A stretch of 42,341 nt of DNA from Paludibacteraceae bacterium (GTDB lineage Bacteria; Bacteroidota; Bacteroidia; Bacteroidales; Paludibacteraceae). Made by a program: the position numbers and the translations under genes. The DNA lies in contig JAFTSS010000054.1 in NCBI GenBank assembly GCA_017467185.1, forward strand, positions 1 through 42,341, in the 5' to 3' direction. Under the pieces are notes generated by a model, which had not been told where the DNA came from, ran no database searches, and worked only from the letters and a program-made list of their open reading frames with translations. Positions 42,187-42,341 of this stretch are shown here, in pieces. Every line of letters begins with the position of its first letter. The stretch's first letter is position 1.

Positions 42187-42341
42187 ATGAAAACATTTAA
42201 ATTATTATTATTTTTATGTGCAGTAATAATAAATTTTACAGCTTGTGAAACTCAAGAAACAAATACACTAACTGAAGAAGAACAAAAATCTTGGGAAACA
42301 AAAGTAGAAAACTATTTGCCTTTTATTTACAATAATTATAC
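42187..42341 (+). CDS. putative lipoprotein, 5' part only
   Basis: Runs off the window after 51 codons. Lipoprotein signal peptide MKTFKLLLFLCAVIINFTAC with Cys at 20, then ETQETNTLTEEEQKSWETKVENYLPFIYNN. It starts 19 bp after the C25-like gene and shares its AT-rich composition, so it may be in the same transcript. No domain recognisable in this fragment. Confidence 0.72.
   Translation, partial: MKTFKLLLFLCAVIINFTACETQETNTLTEEEQKSWETKVENYLPFIYNNY

Overview
The window looks like chromosomal DNA of an uncultured, low-GC member of the order Bacteroidales (phylum Bacteroidota). Seen in the sequence: -7 boxes of the form TAnnTTTG, some with an upstream TTTG about 20 bp away; a C-terminal tail like a type IX secretion (T9SS) sorting domain; and Bacteroidota-typical genes (DUF4292-like lipoprotein, EnvC-type M23 protein, DUF3244-like protein, a MutL without the usual endonuclease motif). 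No rRNA, tRNA, CRISPR array or transposase gene was seen.

Layout. 1-2.8 kb: end of an acyl-CoA dehydratase activase (2-hydroxyacyl-CoA dehydratase activator) and a second gene carrying the rest of what is often one large fused protein. 3-7.3 kb: a TetR regulator, a lipoprotein overlapping a YhcH-family gene, and glycogen branching enzyme. 7.5-15.3 kb: TPR protein + DedA, then aroE, dut, a secreted TPR protein, a DUF4292-like lipoprotein and an EnvC-like murein hydrolase activator. 15.4-17.9 kb: trxB convergent with a lipoprotein, with five tandem hairpins between them. 17.9-21.8 kb: a homoserine/methionine cluster (metY, metX, hom) preceded by a small Met-rich ORF that looks like an attenuation leader peptide. 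21.8-36.5 kb: mostly housekeeping genes on either strand (K+/H+ antiporter, Sir2 deacylase, His-rich secreted protein, aminopeptidase P, DUF389, glutaminase, prfA, mutL, small membrane protein, manC). 36.5-42.3 kb: a more AT-rich, accessory-looking end with an AlbA_2/RecG-like regulator, a TPR lipoprotein/HTH gene split at an A7 slippery run, a DUF3244-like secreted protein, a C25 (gingipain-like) T9SS cargo interrupted by one in-frame stop, and the start of another lipoprotein.

The most unusual signal is repetitive. At least 17 short arrays with different sequences share a 7-bp period, and a few more have a 9-bp period. Most lie just upstream of start codons, but several run into coding sequence: they end the activase gene, hold the glgB start codon, encode parts of signal peptides, add a tripeptide repeat to DedA and lie in the MutL linker. 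A 38-40 bp GC-rich double-hairpin element occurs in six places, two of them in frame at presumed domain boundaries of the dehydratase protein and one, degenerate, in EnvC. Two upstream regions (DUF389 and a small membrane protein) are diverged copies of each other: both carry the same 18-aa upstream ORF with an ATGA overlap and a MITE-like element with terminal inverted repeats. These repeats were not seen in the last 5 kb, which suggests a different history for that end.

All domain calls come from reading motifs by eye; no database search was possible.
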